This document shows, piece after piece, positions 55,890 to 64,000 of a stretch of DNA of 64,000 nucleotides (the first letter of the stretch is position 1; the number at the start of each line of letters is the position of its first letter). The DNA is taken from assembly GCF_004363555.1 (NCBI RefSeq), contig NZ_SNZJ01000017.1:38776-102775 (forward strand), read 5' to 3'. The notes under the pieces are model-generated. The model was given only the letters and a program-made list of their open reading frames with translations. It was not told the origin of the DNA and did not search any database. Both the position numbers and the translations under genes were made by a program. This DNA is from Halomonas ventosae (lineage in GTDB: Bacteria > Pseudomonadota > Gammaproteobacteria > Pseudomonadales > Halomonadaceae).

Positions 55890-55987
55890 GCCCGCCTCGG
55901 AACGAAGCGCCCGCCGCGCTTTCCAAGGGGCAGTCATTCACGGGGTGTCGGCCGTGCCGACGCCCCTCACAGACACTGGAGTCCCGC

Positions 55988-56416
55988 ATGCCCGATCCCC
56001 ATGACCCGCGCCGCGATGCACAGCAGAATGCCGCCTGGCGCGCCGCCCGAGAGTGGCAGGCACGCGCCCGCCAGACCCGCGCCGACGGCCCCCTGGGCGG
56101 CCTGAAGCTGCTGCTCACCTGGCTGCTGTTCGGCACCCTGATGATCGTGGCCATGGTGTTCGGCCTGATCTTCCTGCTGCTGGGCTGGGCATTGATGCCG
56201 CTGCTACGCCACCGGCTGAAGAAACGCATGGAACAGATGCGCGCCGAACAGGCCGAGGACGTGGACGGCGCCAGCTTCCACTATCAGGAAACCCGTTATC
56301 GGGAGACGCACACCTCCAGCGGCAGCCATCGCGAGCAGCAGGTGCTGGAGGGGGATTATGAAGTCAAGAGTGGGGAGTCCCGGGAAGGAGAGCACAAGGA
56401 TCCCGACCGCACCTGA
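55988..56416 (+). CDS. Hypothetical membrane protein, 142 aa
   Basis: I do not recognise this family. The N-terminal 35 residues are polar and Arg/Gln-rich, a hydrophobic hairpin spans about 36-74 (LLLTWLLFGTLMIVAMVF...LLLGWALMPLL), and the C-terminal half is highly charged with KKRMEQMRAEQ and a Ser/Glu/Arg-rich tail. Codon use is normal. A strong hairpin follows the stop. Confidence 0.7.
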   Translation: MPDPHDPRRDAQQNAAWRAAREWQARARQTRADGPLGGLKLLLTWLLFGTLMIVAMVFGLIFLLLGWALMPLLRHRLKKRMEQMRAEQAEDVDGASFHYQETRYRETHTSSGSHREQQVLEGDYEVKSGESREGEHKDPDRT

Positions 56417-56421
56417 ACGAC

Positions 56422-56446
56422 AAGGCCCGCCAACACGGCGGGCCTT
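56422..56446. terminator. Bidirectional terminator before the DUF6455 gene
   Basis: AAGGCCCGCC and GGCGGGCCTT form a perfect ten-base stem with loop AACAC between convergent genes. T-tracts are short on both sides. Confidence 0.8.
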
Positions 56447-56470
56447 CAGGGTAGATGAAACCTTGCAAAC

Positions 56471-56875
56471 TCAATGGCTGCCCAACGCTTCCAGGGTACC
56501 GGCATTGGGACAGAAGTCGCAGGCCTCGGGCTCCGGCCCATCCGCGAGCACCCGGGCGCAGCGCGTCTTGTGGGGGCATAGACTGCAGACCCGCTCGAGA
56601 TCACGCTTCACACCATTGCCAACAACCAGGGGTGTCATAGGATCGACCCCGTGGACTTCCATCATGCGCGGCAGCAGGTCGGATACCGAGCCTCCATCAG
56701 ACCAGAACAGCGGAGAATCGATTCGCGCCAGCCCCAGGTCATTCAGGCGTGATTCGCGCTCGGCCTCATCCAGCTCCTCCCAGGCCCGGTGCTGGCGATG
56801 TCTCCGCCAGGCACCGACCATGGTGTGAGCCAGACGTCCGGCCGTGGCGTGGATACCGTCGCGTAATGTCGTCAT
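56471..56875 (-). CDS. DUF6455-like cysteine-rich protein, 134 aa
   Basis: The N-terminal half is helical with AWEELDEAERESRLNDLGL, a pattern shared with DUF1127-type small proteins. The C-terminal half has a CSLCPHKTRC and CDFCPNAGTLEALG cysteine arrangement suggesting metal or cluster binding. Length, motif order and the AGTL end fit DUF6455. Function unknown. It stands alone between a terminator and the stress-protein gene. Confidence 0.8.
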   Translation of the reverse strand: MTTLRDGIHATAGRLAHTMVGAWRRHRQHRAWEELDEAERESRLNDLGLARIDSPLFWSDGGSVSDLLPRMMEVHGVDPMTPLVVGNGVKRDLERVCSLCPHKTRCARVLADGPEPEACDFCPNAGTLEALGSH

Positions 56876-56970
56876 GGGCAGGCCTCCTCAGATCAGATCC
56901 ATGAGGTCACACTAGGCCAGCCCAGGCCACACCGCCTTGACCTGCATCAGCCAGATGGCATCCCGATGGC

Positions 56971-57789
56971 TCAGCCAACATCGGCGGGGCGCAGCACCGC
57001 CACCGGACAGCGCACCTCGTGGAGCACCTCGTGGCTGACACTGCCGGCCACCACCTGGGAAAGCCCGCTGCGCCCATGGGTGGTCATGGCCAGCATGGTG
57101 TCCTGGCAGTCCGCAAGGTAGCTGACGATGGAATCCGCCGGATCACCATGCAGCACCTCCCAGTCCAGGTCCATGTCATGCTCGCTGCGCAGGCGTCGTG
57201 CCAGGCCATGCACATAGCCGGACTCCATCACATCGGCATGGCCGCCATCCAGTGGAACCGCCGCGGCGGCCGCGGTATCGATGACCTGCAGCAGCTGCAG
57301 GCGGGCGCCCAGCCGCTTGGATAGCGCCACCGCATGGGGCAGGATCGCCTCGGAAAGCCTGGAGCCATCCACACAGACCATCAACACCTTGACCTCGCGA
57401 TGCGAGTCAACATCGAAGCGCGGCCCGCACAGGTAGACCGGCCGGTTGGCGCGCCGCACCACGCCGGCGGTGACGCTGCCGATCAGCATCTCGGGTACCG
57501 GCCGCCGGCCGTGGGCCATCATGCACAGCCCCACCGCTTCCCGGCCGGCCAGTTGGCCCAGATAGTCCTTGGCACTCGCGTGGACGACCACCTCGATGCT
57601 GGTGTCTTCCGCCTGCTGCTCCGAGAGACGCGACTGCAGGGCCACTCGCCGCGGCTCGACTCGCTCCTCACCGGCCACCACGGAGGTCACACAGAGCGGC
57701 AGCGCCAGCTGACGGGATAAAAGCTGGCCGAGCATCAGGGCGCGCTGGGAGGCGTCGCTCTCGTCCATCGCCACATGAATCTTGTCCAT
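56971..57789 (-). CDS. Tandem universal stress protein
   Basis: The 272-residue protein is a fusion of two UspA domains (about 1-135 and 140-272). Both keep a nucleotide-binding loop of the form G-x9-G-S: HGRRPVPEMLIGSV and HGRSGLSQVVAGSV. Tandem Usp proteins act in general stress and energy-limited survival. The gene lies 54 bp downstream of the BenE-type transporter gene and may share its transcript. Confidence 0.9.
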   Translation of the reverse strand: MDKIHVAMDESDASQRALMLGQLLSRQLALPLCVTSVVAGEERVEPRRVALQSRLSEQQAEDTSIEVVVHASAKDYLGQLAGREAVGLCMMAHGRRPVPEMLIGSVTAGVVRRANRPVYLCGPRFDVDSHREVKVLMVCVDGSRLSEAILPHAVALSKRLGARLQLLQVIDTAAAAAVPLDGGHADVMESGYVHGLARRLRSEHDMDLDWEVLHGDPADSIVSYLADCQDTMLAMTTHGRSGLSQVVAGSVSHEVLHEVRCPVAVLRPADVG

Positions 57790-57843
57790 CGTAGGACTCC
57801 TCTGAAAAGCCTTGTTCTTGAAGTTTTATGCTGGGTCGCGATA

Positions 57844-59055
57844 TCAGCTCTGCTTGCGTGCCTGGGCTTGTCTCGCCTTGCGTCCGAGGCCAGGCAACGG
57901 TCGGTGCAGCAGGGCATAGGCGAGTGCGCCGACCGCCACCCCCCAGAAGGCCGAGCCCAGCCCCAGGAAGCTCATGCCCGAGGCCGTGGCGATGAAGGTG
58001 ATTACCGAAGCCTCCAGATGGTCCTTGTGGGCGGCGAAGGCACTGACGTTGCTGGTGATGGCACCGATCAGCGCCAGACCTGCCAGCACTGCGACGAACT
58101 CGCCGGGCAATGAGGTGAACAGCAGCACAATGGTCCCCGCGAAGGTGCCGCCGATCAGATAGAAAACCCCGTTGGCTACCCCGGCCACGTAGCGCTTGCC
58201 GGGGTCCTCATGGGCCTCCTTGCTGGTGCAGATGGCCGCCGTGATCGCGGCGATCACCGTGGTGACCCCTCCGAAGAAGGCGGTGACGAAGGAGGTCAGG
58301 CTGGTCACGGTAACGATTGGTCTGGCCGGCGTGTTGTAGCCAGAGCTACGCATGATCGCCATGCCCGGCAGGAACTGGCCGGTCAGGCTGACCAGCACCA
58401 GCGGGATGGCCAGGCTCAGGGTCGCATTCCAGCTCCACTCGGGACGGATGAACTGCGGGTTTGCGAGGCTCAGCGTCACGCCATCGAGGTTCGCATCCTC
58501 GAACACCACGGCCAGGATGACGCCGACCACCAGCAGCGCCACCAGGCTGTAGCGTGGGGTCAGCCGCTTGAACACCAGGTAGGTCAGGATCATGCCCAAG
58601 GTCAGCGCCGGCACCGCCTCCAGGGAGACGAAGACCCCGACACCGAACTGGAACAGGATGCCCGCCATCATGGCGCTGGCGATGCCAGGAGGGATCGCCT
58701 GGATGATGCGGTCGAAGGAGCCGGTGATCCCGATCACGAAGATCACCGCCGCCGCCGTAAGATAGGCCCCCACCGCCTCGTTCAGGGACAGGCCAGGGAA
58801 CAGGGTCACCAGCAGTGCCGTACCCGGTGCCGACCAGGCGGTGACCACGGGCACCTTCAACCATAGACTGAGCACGATTCCCGAGACGGCGGCACCGATG
58901 GAGATCGCCCACACCCATGAGGTCATCATGGCCGTGGAGATCTCGGCACTCTGGGCCGCCTGGAAGAAGATCGCCAGGGGACCGGAGTAGGAGACCAGCA
59001 CCGCCACGAAGCCGGCGGTGATCGCGGGTATCGACCAATCCTTGTGAAGTCGCAT
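57844..59055 (-). CDS. benE: BenE-family benzoate/aromatic acid transporter
   Basis: The 403-residue inner-membrane transporter has 12 predicted helices and BenE features such as FVAVLVSYSGPLAIFFQAA at the start, QAIPPGIASAMMAGILFQFG, and GVTTVIAAITAAICTSKEAH in the middle. BenE proteins import benzoate or related aromatics. The ATG at 59055 follows GGAG; a GTG six codons earlier is possible. Close by are an ABC importer and a ring-hydroxylating dioxygenase gene. Confidence 0.88.
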   Translation of the reverse strand: MRLHKDWSIPAITAGFVAVLVSYSGPLAIFFQAAQSAEISTAMMTSWVWAISIGAAVSGIVLSLWLKVPVVTAWSAPGTALLVTLFPGLSLNEAVGAYLTAAAVIFVIGITGSFDRIIQAIPPGIASAMMAGILFQFGVGVFVSLEAVPALTLGMILTYLVFKRLTPRYSLVALLVVGVILAVVFEDANLDGVTLSLANPQFIRPEWSWNATLSLAIPLVLVSLTGQFLPGMAIMRSSGYNTPARPIVTVTSLTSFVTAFFGGVTTVIAAITAAICTSKEAHEDPGKRYVAGVANGVFYLIGGTFAGTIVLLFTSLPGEFVAVLAGLALIGAITSNVSAFAAHKDHLEASVITFIATASGMSFLGLGSAFWGVAVGALAYALLHRPLPGLGRKARQAQARKQS

Positions 59056-59076
59056 GTAACGTCTCTCCGTCACACC

Positions 59077-59804
59077 TCAGGCGACGCCGAGGTGGGTGTC
59101 GAGGATGGTGGGATCATCCTTCAGGCCTCGGGAGTCGCCGCTGTAGACCACTTCGCCCTTGACCAGCAGGATGTGTTTCTCGGCCACGTCGAGCAGGTTG
59201 TCGATGTTCTTGTCGACGATGATGGTGGCGATGCCCGAGGCCTTGATCTCGTGGATGATCTTCCAGATCTCGTCGCGGATCAGCGGTGCGAGCCCCTCGG
59301 TGGCCTCGTCGAGGATCATCAGGTCCGGGTTGAGGGTCAGCGCCCGGCCGATGGAGAGCATCTGCTGCTCGCCCCCGGAGAGGAAGGAGCCATCATGGTT
59401 GATGCGCTGGCCGAGTCGCGGGAAGGTGTCCAGCACGCGCTCCAGCGTCCAGGGCGACTCGCCCTGCTCGTTGGGGCGAGCGGCCATGATCAGGTGCTCG
59501 CGCACGCTGATCCCCGGGAAGATGCCGCGCCCTTCTGGCACATAGCCGATGCCCTGGCGGATCAGCTGCCAGGGGCGACGCTTCGCCGCCGGGACGCCCT
59601 TGATGCGCACCTCGCCGCGCCGCGGTGGCACGAAGCCCAGGATCGACTTCAGCGTGGTGGTCTTGCCCATGCCGTTGCGCCCCAGCAGGCTCAGCGTCTC
59701 GCCGGGCATCAGGGTGAGGTCGACGCCGTGCAGGATATGGCTCTCGCCATAGTAGGTATGCAGCCCGCGGGCCTCGATCAGCGGGGTGATCTGCTGTTGT
59801 GCCG

Positions 59805-59808
<4 letters not shown>
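59077..59808 (-). CDS. LivF-type ABC transporter ATPase
   Basis: The 243-residue ATPase of the branched-chain/hydrophobic-solute ABC importer family has Walker A GRNGMGKTT, signature LSGGEQQML, Walker B LMILDEATEG and the LivF-type ending. It pairs with the LivG-type ATPase upstream. The start overlaps that gene by ATGA. Confidence 0.92.
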
Positions 59809-60572
<764 letters not shown>

Positions 60573-60575
60573 GGC

Positions 60576-61631
60576 TTAGCCCTCCTTGCTCTGGGTTGCG
60601 GGCCGCACGGAGGCCTGATCATCAGGCGCATCTTCCCCCTCCGCGGATGTCACCTTGCGCCGCCAGGGCGGCGCGATGATCAGCCCGGCGATGCCGCGTG
60701 GCAGCACCAGCACGGCCGCGATGATGGTCAGGCCCATCAGGATCGGCCAGTGCATGGTCAGGTGCTCGTAGATATAGAGCAGGATCTCGTAGGCGAAGGC
60801 GCCGAGGATAGGGCCGAAGATGGTGCCCATGCCGCCAAGGATCAGCATCATCAGCACCTCCCCGGAGGTGTGCCAACCGAGCTGGGCCGGGTTGGCGAAG
60901 CCGTACTGCATGGCCGCCAGCATGCCGGCGATGGCGGCGAGGACCCCGGCGATCACGAAGGCGACCAGCTTGTAGCCGTTGGTGGCATAGCCGAGCGCCT
61001 GCATGCGGTGCTCGTTGTCGTGGATGCCGTCGAGCACCTGGCCGAAGTAGGAGCGGGTCAGCCAGCGCAGGAACAGGAAGCCCGCGACCAGCATCCCCAG
61101 GCAGAAGTAGAAGAAGGTGTGGGGATCGCTCATATCCACCAGGGCCGTCTCGCCGACCGTGACATCGGGGCGGAACATGATGAAGACCCCATCCGTACCG
61201 CCGGCGAAGGGTGCGGTGCTGATCAGGTAGTAGAGCATCTGGCCGAAGGCCAGGGTGGTCATGATGAAGAAGATGCCCTTGGTGCGGATCACCAGCAGGC
61301 CCACCACCAGGGCGGCGACGGCCGATACCAGCATCACCAGCGGCAGCATCCACCACAGCGAGGCCGCATCGAAGTCGGGGCTGGCCAGCGCCAGGGTATA
61401 GGCGCCGAGGCCGAAGAACAGCGCGTGGCCCAGGCTGACCAGGCCGACGATGCCGACCAGCAGATCCAGGCTCATGGCGAAAAGCGCCAGGATCACCATC
61501 AGGGTCAGCTTCTCGAGGATGAAGTCCGACTGGTCGCCGAACAGCGCCGGCCCCCAGAGCGGGAAGATCGCGACGATGGCCAGCAGGACCAGCATGATGA
61601 CGGCGACGCGCTTGGGATATCTATGCAACAT
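60576..61631 (-). CDS. LivM-type ABC transporter permease
   Basis: The 351-residue inner-membrane permease has about 9 helices, with the LivM segment LLVGIVGLVSLGHALFFGLGAY and the conserved ATPase-coupling loop near GYATNGYKLVAFVIAG. The tail is polar and basic. It partners the LivH-type permease 12 bp upstream. Confidence 0.92.
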   Translation of the reverse strand: MLHRYPKRVAVIMLVLLAIVAIFPLWGPALFGDQSDFILEKLTLMVILALFAMSLDLLVGIVGLVSLGHALFFGLGAYTLALASPDFDAASLWWMLPLVMLVSAVAALVVGLLVIRTKGIFFIMTTLAFGQMLYYLISTAPFAGGTDGVFIMFRPDVTVGETALVDMSDPHTFFYFCLGMLVAGFLFLRWLTRSYFGQVLDGIHDNEHRMQALGYATNGYKLVAFVIAGVLAAIAGMLAAMQYGFANPAQLGWHTSGEVLMMLILGGMGTIFGPILGAFAYEILLYIYEHLTMHWPILMGLTIIAAVLVLPRGIAGLIIAPPWRRKVTSAEGEDAPDDQASVRPATQSKEG

Positions 61632-61643
61632 GTCTCAGTCTCC

Positions 61644-62504
61644 TCAAGCGAACAGGCCGCGGGGCTTGACCAGCAGCACGGCGGCCATGATCAGGTAGAT
61701 CACCATGCTGGCGATGCTGGGGATCAGCACCGAGCCGAAGGTCTCGGCCATGCCGATCAGGATGGCACCCCAGAAGGCGCCCTTGATCGAGCCGATCCCG
61801 CCGATGACCACCACCACGAAACAGGTGATCAGGATGCTGTCGCCCATGCCCGGGGTGATGGAGGTCAAGGGGGCGGCGATCATGCCGGCGAAGGCGGTCA
61901 GTGCGACGCCGACGCTGAAGATCAACGTGAACAGGGTGCGCACGTTGATGCCCAGACCCTCCACCATGTCACGGTTCACGGCCCCCGCGCGGATGATGAT
62001 GCCCAGGCGCGTATGGCGGATCACCCAGTAGATGACGCCGGCCAGCGCCAGGCAGACGCCCATCACAAACAGCCGGTAGACCGAGTACTGCAGGTTGTCG
62101 GTAAGCTGCAGGCTGGCATCGAAGGGCGCCGGGATCGCCACGCTGTGGACGTCACCGCCCCAGATGATGCGCTGCGCCTCGTTGATCACCAGGATCAGGC
62201 CGAAGGTCAGCAGCACCTGGTAGAGGTGGTCGCGCTTGTAGAGCGTATCCAGGAACAGCCGCTCGATGACCAGCCCCAGGGCGACGGCGATGGGAATGGC
62301 GATGAGGATCGCCAGCCAGAAGTTGCCCAGCCGCAGGGTCAGGTCCCACACCAGGTAGGCCCCGATCATGTACATGGCCCCGTGGGCCAGGTTGATGATG
62401 CCCATGATGCCGAAGATCAGGGTCAGGCCGCTGGCGATCAGGAACAGCAGCAGTCCGTACTGCAGCCCGTTGAGGAGCTGCACACCAAAGAATGCGAGAT
62501 CCAT
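61644..62504 (-). CDS. LivH-type ABC transporter permease
   Basis: The 286-residue permease has about 8 helices and the LivH opening LLNGLQYGLLLFLIASGLTLIFGIMGIINLAHGAMYMIG. It forms the membrane channel with LivM. A hairpin precedes it, after the binding-protein gene. Confidence 0.92.
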   Translation of the reverse strand: MDLAFFGVQLLNGLQYGLLLFLIASGLTLIFGIMGIINLAHGAMYMIGAYLVWDLTLRLGNFWLAILIAIPIAVALGLVIERLFLDTLYKRDHLYQVLLTFGLILVINEAQRIIWGGDVHSVAIPAPFDASLQLTDNLQYSVYRLFVMGVCLALAGVIYWVIRHTRLGIIIRAGAVNRDMVEGLGINVRTLFTLIFSVGVALTAFAGMIAAPLTSITPGMGDSILITCFVVVVIGGIGSIKGAFWGAILIGMAETFGSVLIPSIASMVIYLIMAAVLLVKPRGLFA

Positions 62505-62526
62505 GACGATCTCCTCCGCGATGGAA

Positions 62527-62547
62527 GGGGCGAGCCAGGCTCGCCCC
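62527..62547 (-). terminator. Intercistronic hairpin after the binding-protein gene
   Basis: GGGGCGAGC and GCTCGCCCC pair with a CAG loop between the binding-protein gene and livH. Such hairpins often give high binding-protein expression by partial termination or 3'-end protection. No T-tract is present. Confidence 0.6.
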
Positions 62548-62569
62548 GGGAAGTCAGACGTTCACCGGC

Positions 62570-63742
62570 TCACATCTGGCAGGCGTCGTCCGGCACCTCG
62601 AGCTGCTCGGCAGCGACGCCGACCACCTCGTGCTTGCCGTCGCGGATCTCGCGCAGGTAGACGTTCTGGATCGGGTGGTGGGAGCTGGAGAAGCTCATCG
62701 GGCCCCGCGGGCTCTCGAGCTCCACCTTGGCCAGGGCCTCGATCAGGGCGTCCCGGTCCTCGGTGTTGCCGCCGACCGCGTCGAGCGCCTGGACCAGCAT
62801 GGCGCCGGTGTCATAGCCCTGCACCGAGTAGGTGTCGGGGGTCACCTCGTAGGCGTCCTCGTAGGCCGACAAGAAGGCCCGGTTCTCCTCACTGTCCAGG
62901 GTCTCGGCGTAGTGCATGGTGGTCAGCACACCCTCGCCGGCACCGTCCATGGCCGCGATGTTGCCCTCGATGAGGAAGCCCGAGCCCATCAGCGGGATGC
63001 TCTCCTTGAGGCCGGCGGCGGCGTAGTCGCGCACGAAGCTGACCCCGCCGCCCCCCGCGAAGAAGGTGTAGACCGCGTCCGGGGCGATGCTGGCGATCTG
63101 GGTGAGGTAGCTCTGGAACTCGGTGCTCGGGAAGGGCACCAGGATCTCCTCGACGATCTCGCCGCCCTGTGCCTCGAAGGCCTCCTTGAAGCCGGCCACG
63201 TCCTCCTTGCCGCCGGCGTAGTCCCAGGTGATGGTCACGACCTCGCGGTGCCCCCGGTCATGGGCGACCTTGCCCATCGGGAAGCTGTTCTGCCACATGC
63301 TGAACGAGGTGCGGAAGACGTTGGGCATGCACAGCTGGTTGGTGGCGGCCTCCAGGCCGGCATTGGGGATGATGGTGATGGCGCCGGACTGCTTGGCCAC
63401 CCGCAGCATGCCCATGGCCACGCCGGAGTGGACCGGGCCGATGACGAAGTCGACGCCATCGCCCTTGACCAGGCGACTCATGTTCTGGGGCGCCTTGGAG
63501 GGGTTGGCCTCGGAGTCGAGCTGCACGTACTCGACGTCGCGGCCGCCGAGCTGGCCGCCATTCTGCTCGATGGCAAGCTTCAGGCCATTGGTGATGGCCT
63601 CGCCCAGGGCCGTGTAGGTGCCGGAGTAGGGCAGCATCAGGCCGACCTTGACCGGGTGGCTGTCGGCCATGGCGGCGGAGGCAGACATGAGGGTAGCGGT
63701 GCCCAGCACGCTGGCGAGGGCGGTCTTCTTGGCATTCTTCAT
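62570..63742 (-). CDS. Periplasmic substrate-binding protein, branched-chain/aromatic type
   Basis: The 390-residue type I periplasmic binding protein has a signal peptide (cleavage near AMA-D at 26-27) and a two-lobed Leu/Ile/Val-binding fold with KVGLMLPYSGTYTALGEAITNG and DFVIGPVHSGVAMGM. Members near aromatic catabolism genes bind benzoate-like acids rather than amino acids. Its place beside BenE and a dioxygenase supports that, but direct evidence is lacking. It is the first gene of the importer operon. Confidence 0.9.
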   Translation of the reverse strand: MKNAKKTALASVLGTATLMSASAAMADSHPVKVGLMLPYSGTYTALGEAITNGLKLAIEQNGGQLGGRDVEYVQLDSEANPSKAPQNMSRLVKGDGVDFVIGPVHSGVAMGMLRVAKQSGAITIIPNAGLEAATNQLCMPNVFRTSFSMWQNSFPMGKVAHDRGHREVVTITWDYAGGKEDVAGFKEAFEAQGGEIVEEILVPFPSTEFQSYLTQIASIAPDAVYTFFAGGGGVSFVRDYAAAGLKESIPLMGSGFLIEGNIAAMDGAGEGVLTTMHYAETLDSEENRAFLSAYEDAYEVTPDTYSVQGYDTGAMLVQALDAVGGNTEDRDALIEALAKVELESPRGPMSFSSSHHPIQNVYLREIRDGKHEVVGVAAEQLEVPDDACQM

Positions 63743-63825
63743 GGTGATTCCCAGGGGGTCAGTTGTTGTTGGAGCGCGATGCTCTGCTGGGACGTCCCTG
63801 TCCCGCTCATGCTTGGGCGTCGTCG

Positions 63826-64000
63826 TCAGACGTGGTAGACGTCGATGACCTGGTGGATGTAGTCGTTGTTGAGTTGCACGACTTTTCTGGTGATCAGCGG
63901 CGTCGCCCCCGACACGTCCAGGGTGTAGAAGGCGCTGCCGAAGTAGCTGTCGGTCTTCTTGTAGCGGTGGCTCAGGGTGTGCCAGTTGAAGCGCAGCTCC
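63826..64000 (-). CDS. Ring-hydroxylating dioxygenase small subunit, C-terminal fragment
   Basis: The last 57 codons of a gene that continues past the window edge. The fragment ends NNDYIHQVIDVYHV and contains FNWHTLSHRYKK and DSYFGSAFYTLDVSG. It resembles the beta-subunit end of benzoate/anthranilate-type dioxygenases (BenB/AntB group). No start codon is visible because of the window boundary. The 83 bp to the binding-protein gene contains a GGGACGTCCC palindrome but no clear terminator. Confidence 0.65.
   Translation of the reverse strand, partial: ELRFNWHTLSHRYKKTDSYFGSAFYTLDVSGATPLITRKVVQLNNDYIHQVIDVYHV

Noticed and set aside
63790..63799. GGGACGTCCC palindrome, also at 46018-46027
   Set aside because: A 10 bp palindrome in GC-rich DNA can recur by chance; the two sites differ in distance to the gene start and lack further similarity.

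Overview
The window is chromosomal DNA from a high-GC gammaproteobacterium, most likely Halomonas or a close relative in the Halomonadaceae. This placement is an inference from three things. The gene orders lptG-lptF/pepA and holC-valS are typical gammaproteobacterial ones. Lipid A transport, bacterioferritin/Bfd and MetE/MetR genes are present. There is also a BCCT osmolyte transporter and a set of small conserved genes of the kind seen in halophilic gammaproteobacteria. I see no rRNA, tRNA, CRISPR array, insertion sequence, phage block or plasmid function. Most of the window is ordinary core genome, densely packed, with frequent ATGA start/stop overlaps.

Layout. 1-6,970: cytochrome c, a DTW-domain tRNA modification enzyme, a sirtuin, AceK, a lipoprotein hydrolase, and the tRNA enzymes TruC and TcdA. 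7,050-8,800: DUF1653, bacterioferritin and its ferredoxin (with a Fur-like box), and an RDD protein. 8,794-17,470: LptG/LptF, divergent PepA, IlvE, HolC and ValS. 17,496-22,870: small enzymes (META lipoprotein, DoxX, GloA, DUF411, 3-methyladenine glycosylase, YdjM-like membrane protein, azoreductase, MliC/COG3650 lipoprotein). 22,963-28,607: divergent metE/metR and an RstAB-like two-component pair. 28,800-33,470: nrdAB with two NrdR boxes 31 bp apart, DnaA-like boxes, and an unusual repeat-plus-hairpin spacer between the two genes. 33,508-37,940: small conserved genes, a stand-alone LigD phosphoesterase domain, a double cupin and a KefB-type antiporter. 37,944-41,953: an iron-sulphur XPD-type helicase overlapping a FAN1-type VRR-NUC nuclease. 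41,986-49,486: nitronate monooxygenase, BrkB, a retropepsin-like protease, a UMF1 transporter, a CocE/NonD hydrolase and an ATP-grasp enzyme. 49,561-53,676: TelA/XpaC pair, a small membrane protein and a BCCT transporter. 53,873-57,789: LLM oxidoreductase-AzlC-AzlD operon, small hypotheticals and a tandem universal stress protein. 57,844-64,000: a BenE-type transporter, a five-gene branched-chain-type ABC importer and the end of a ring-hydroxylating dioxygenase small subunit, together suggesting aromatic acid uptake and catabolism.

The strongest non-genic signals are two copies of an ~95 bp structured element (1381-1476 and, inverted, 13875-13969) whose stems co-vary, a 128 bp symmetric palindrome (21970-22097), and the nrdAB control region and spacer. 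No wholly new multi-gene system is evident. The least explained gene pairs are ATP-grasp + CocE/NonD hydrolase and TelA + XpaC + small membrane protein.
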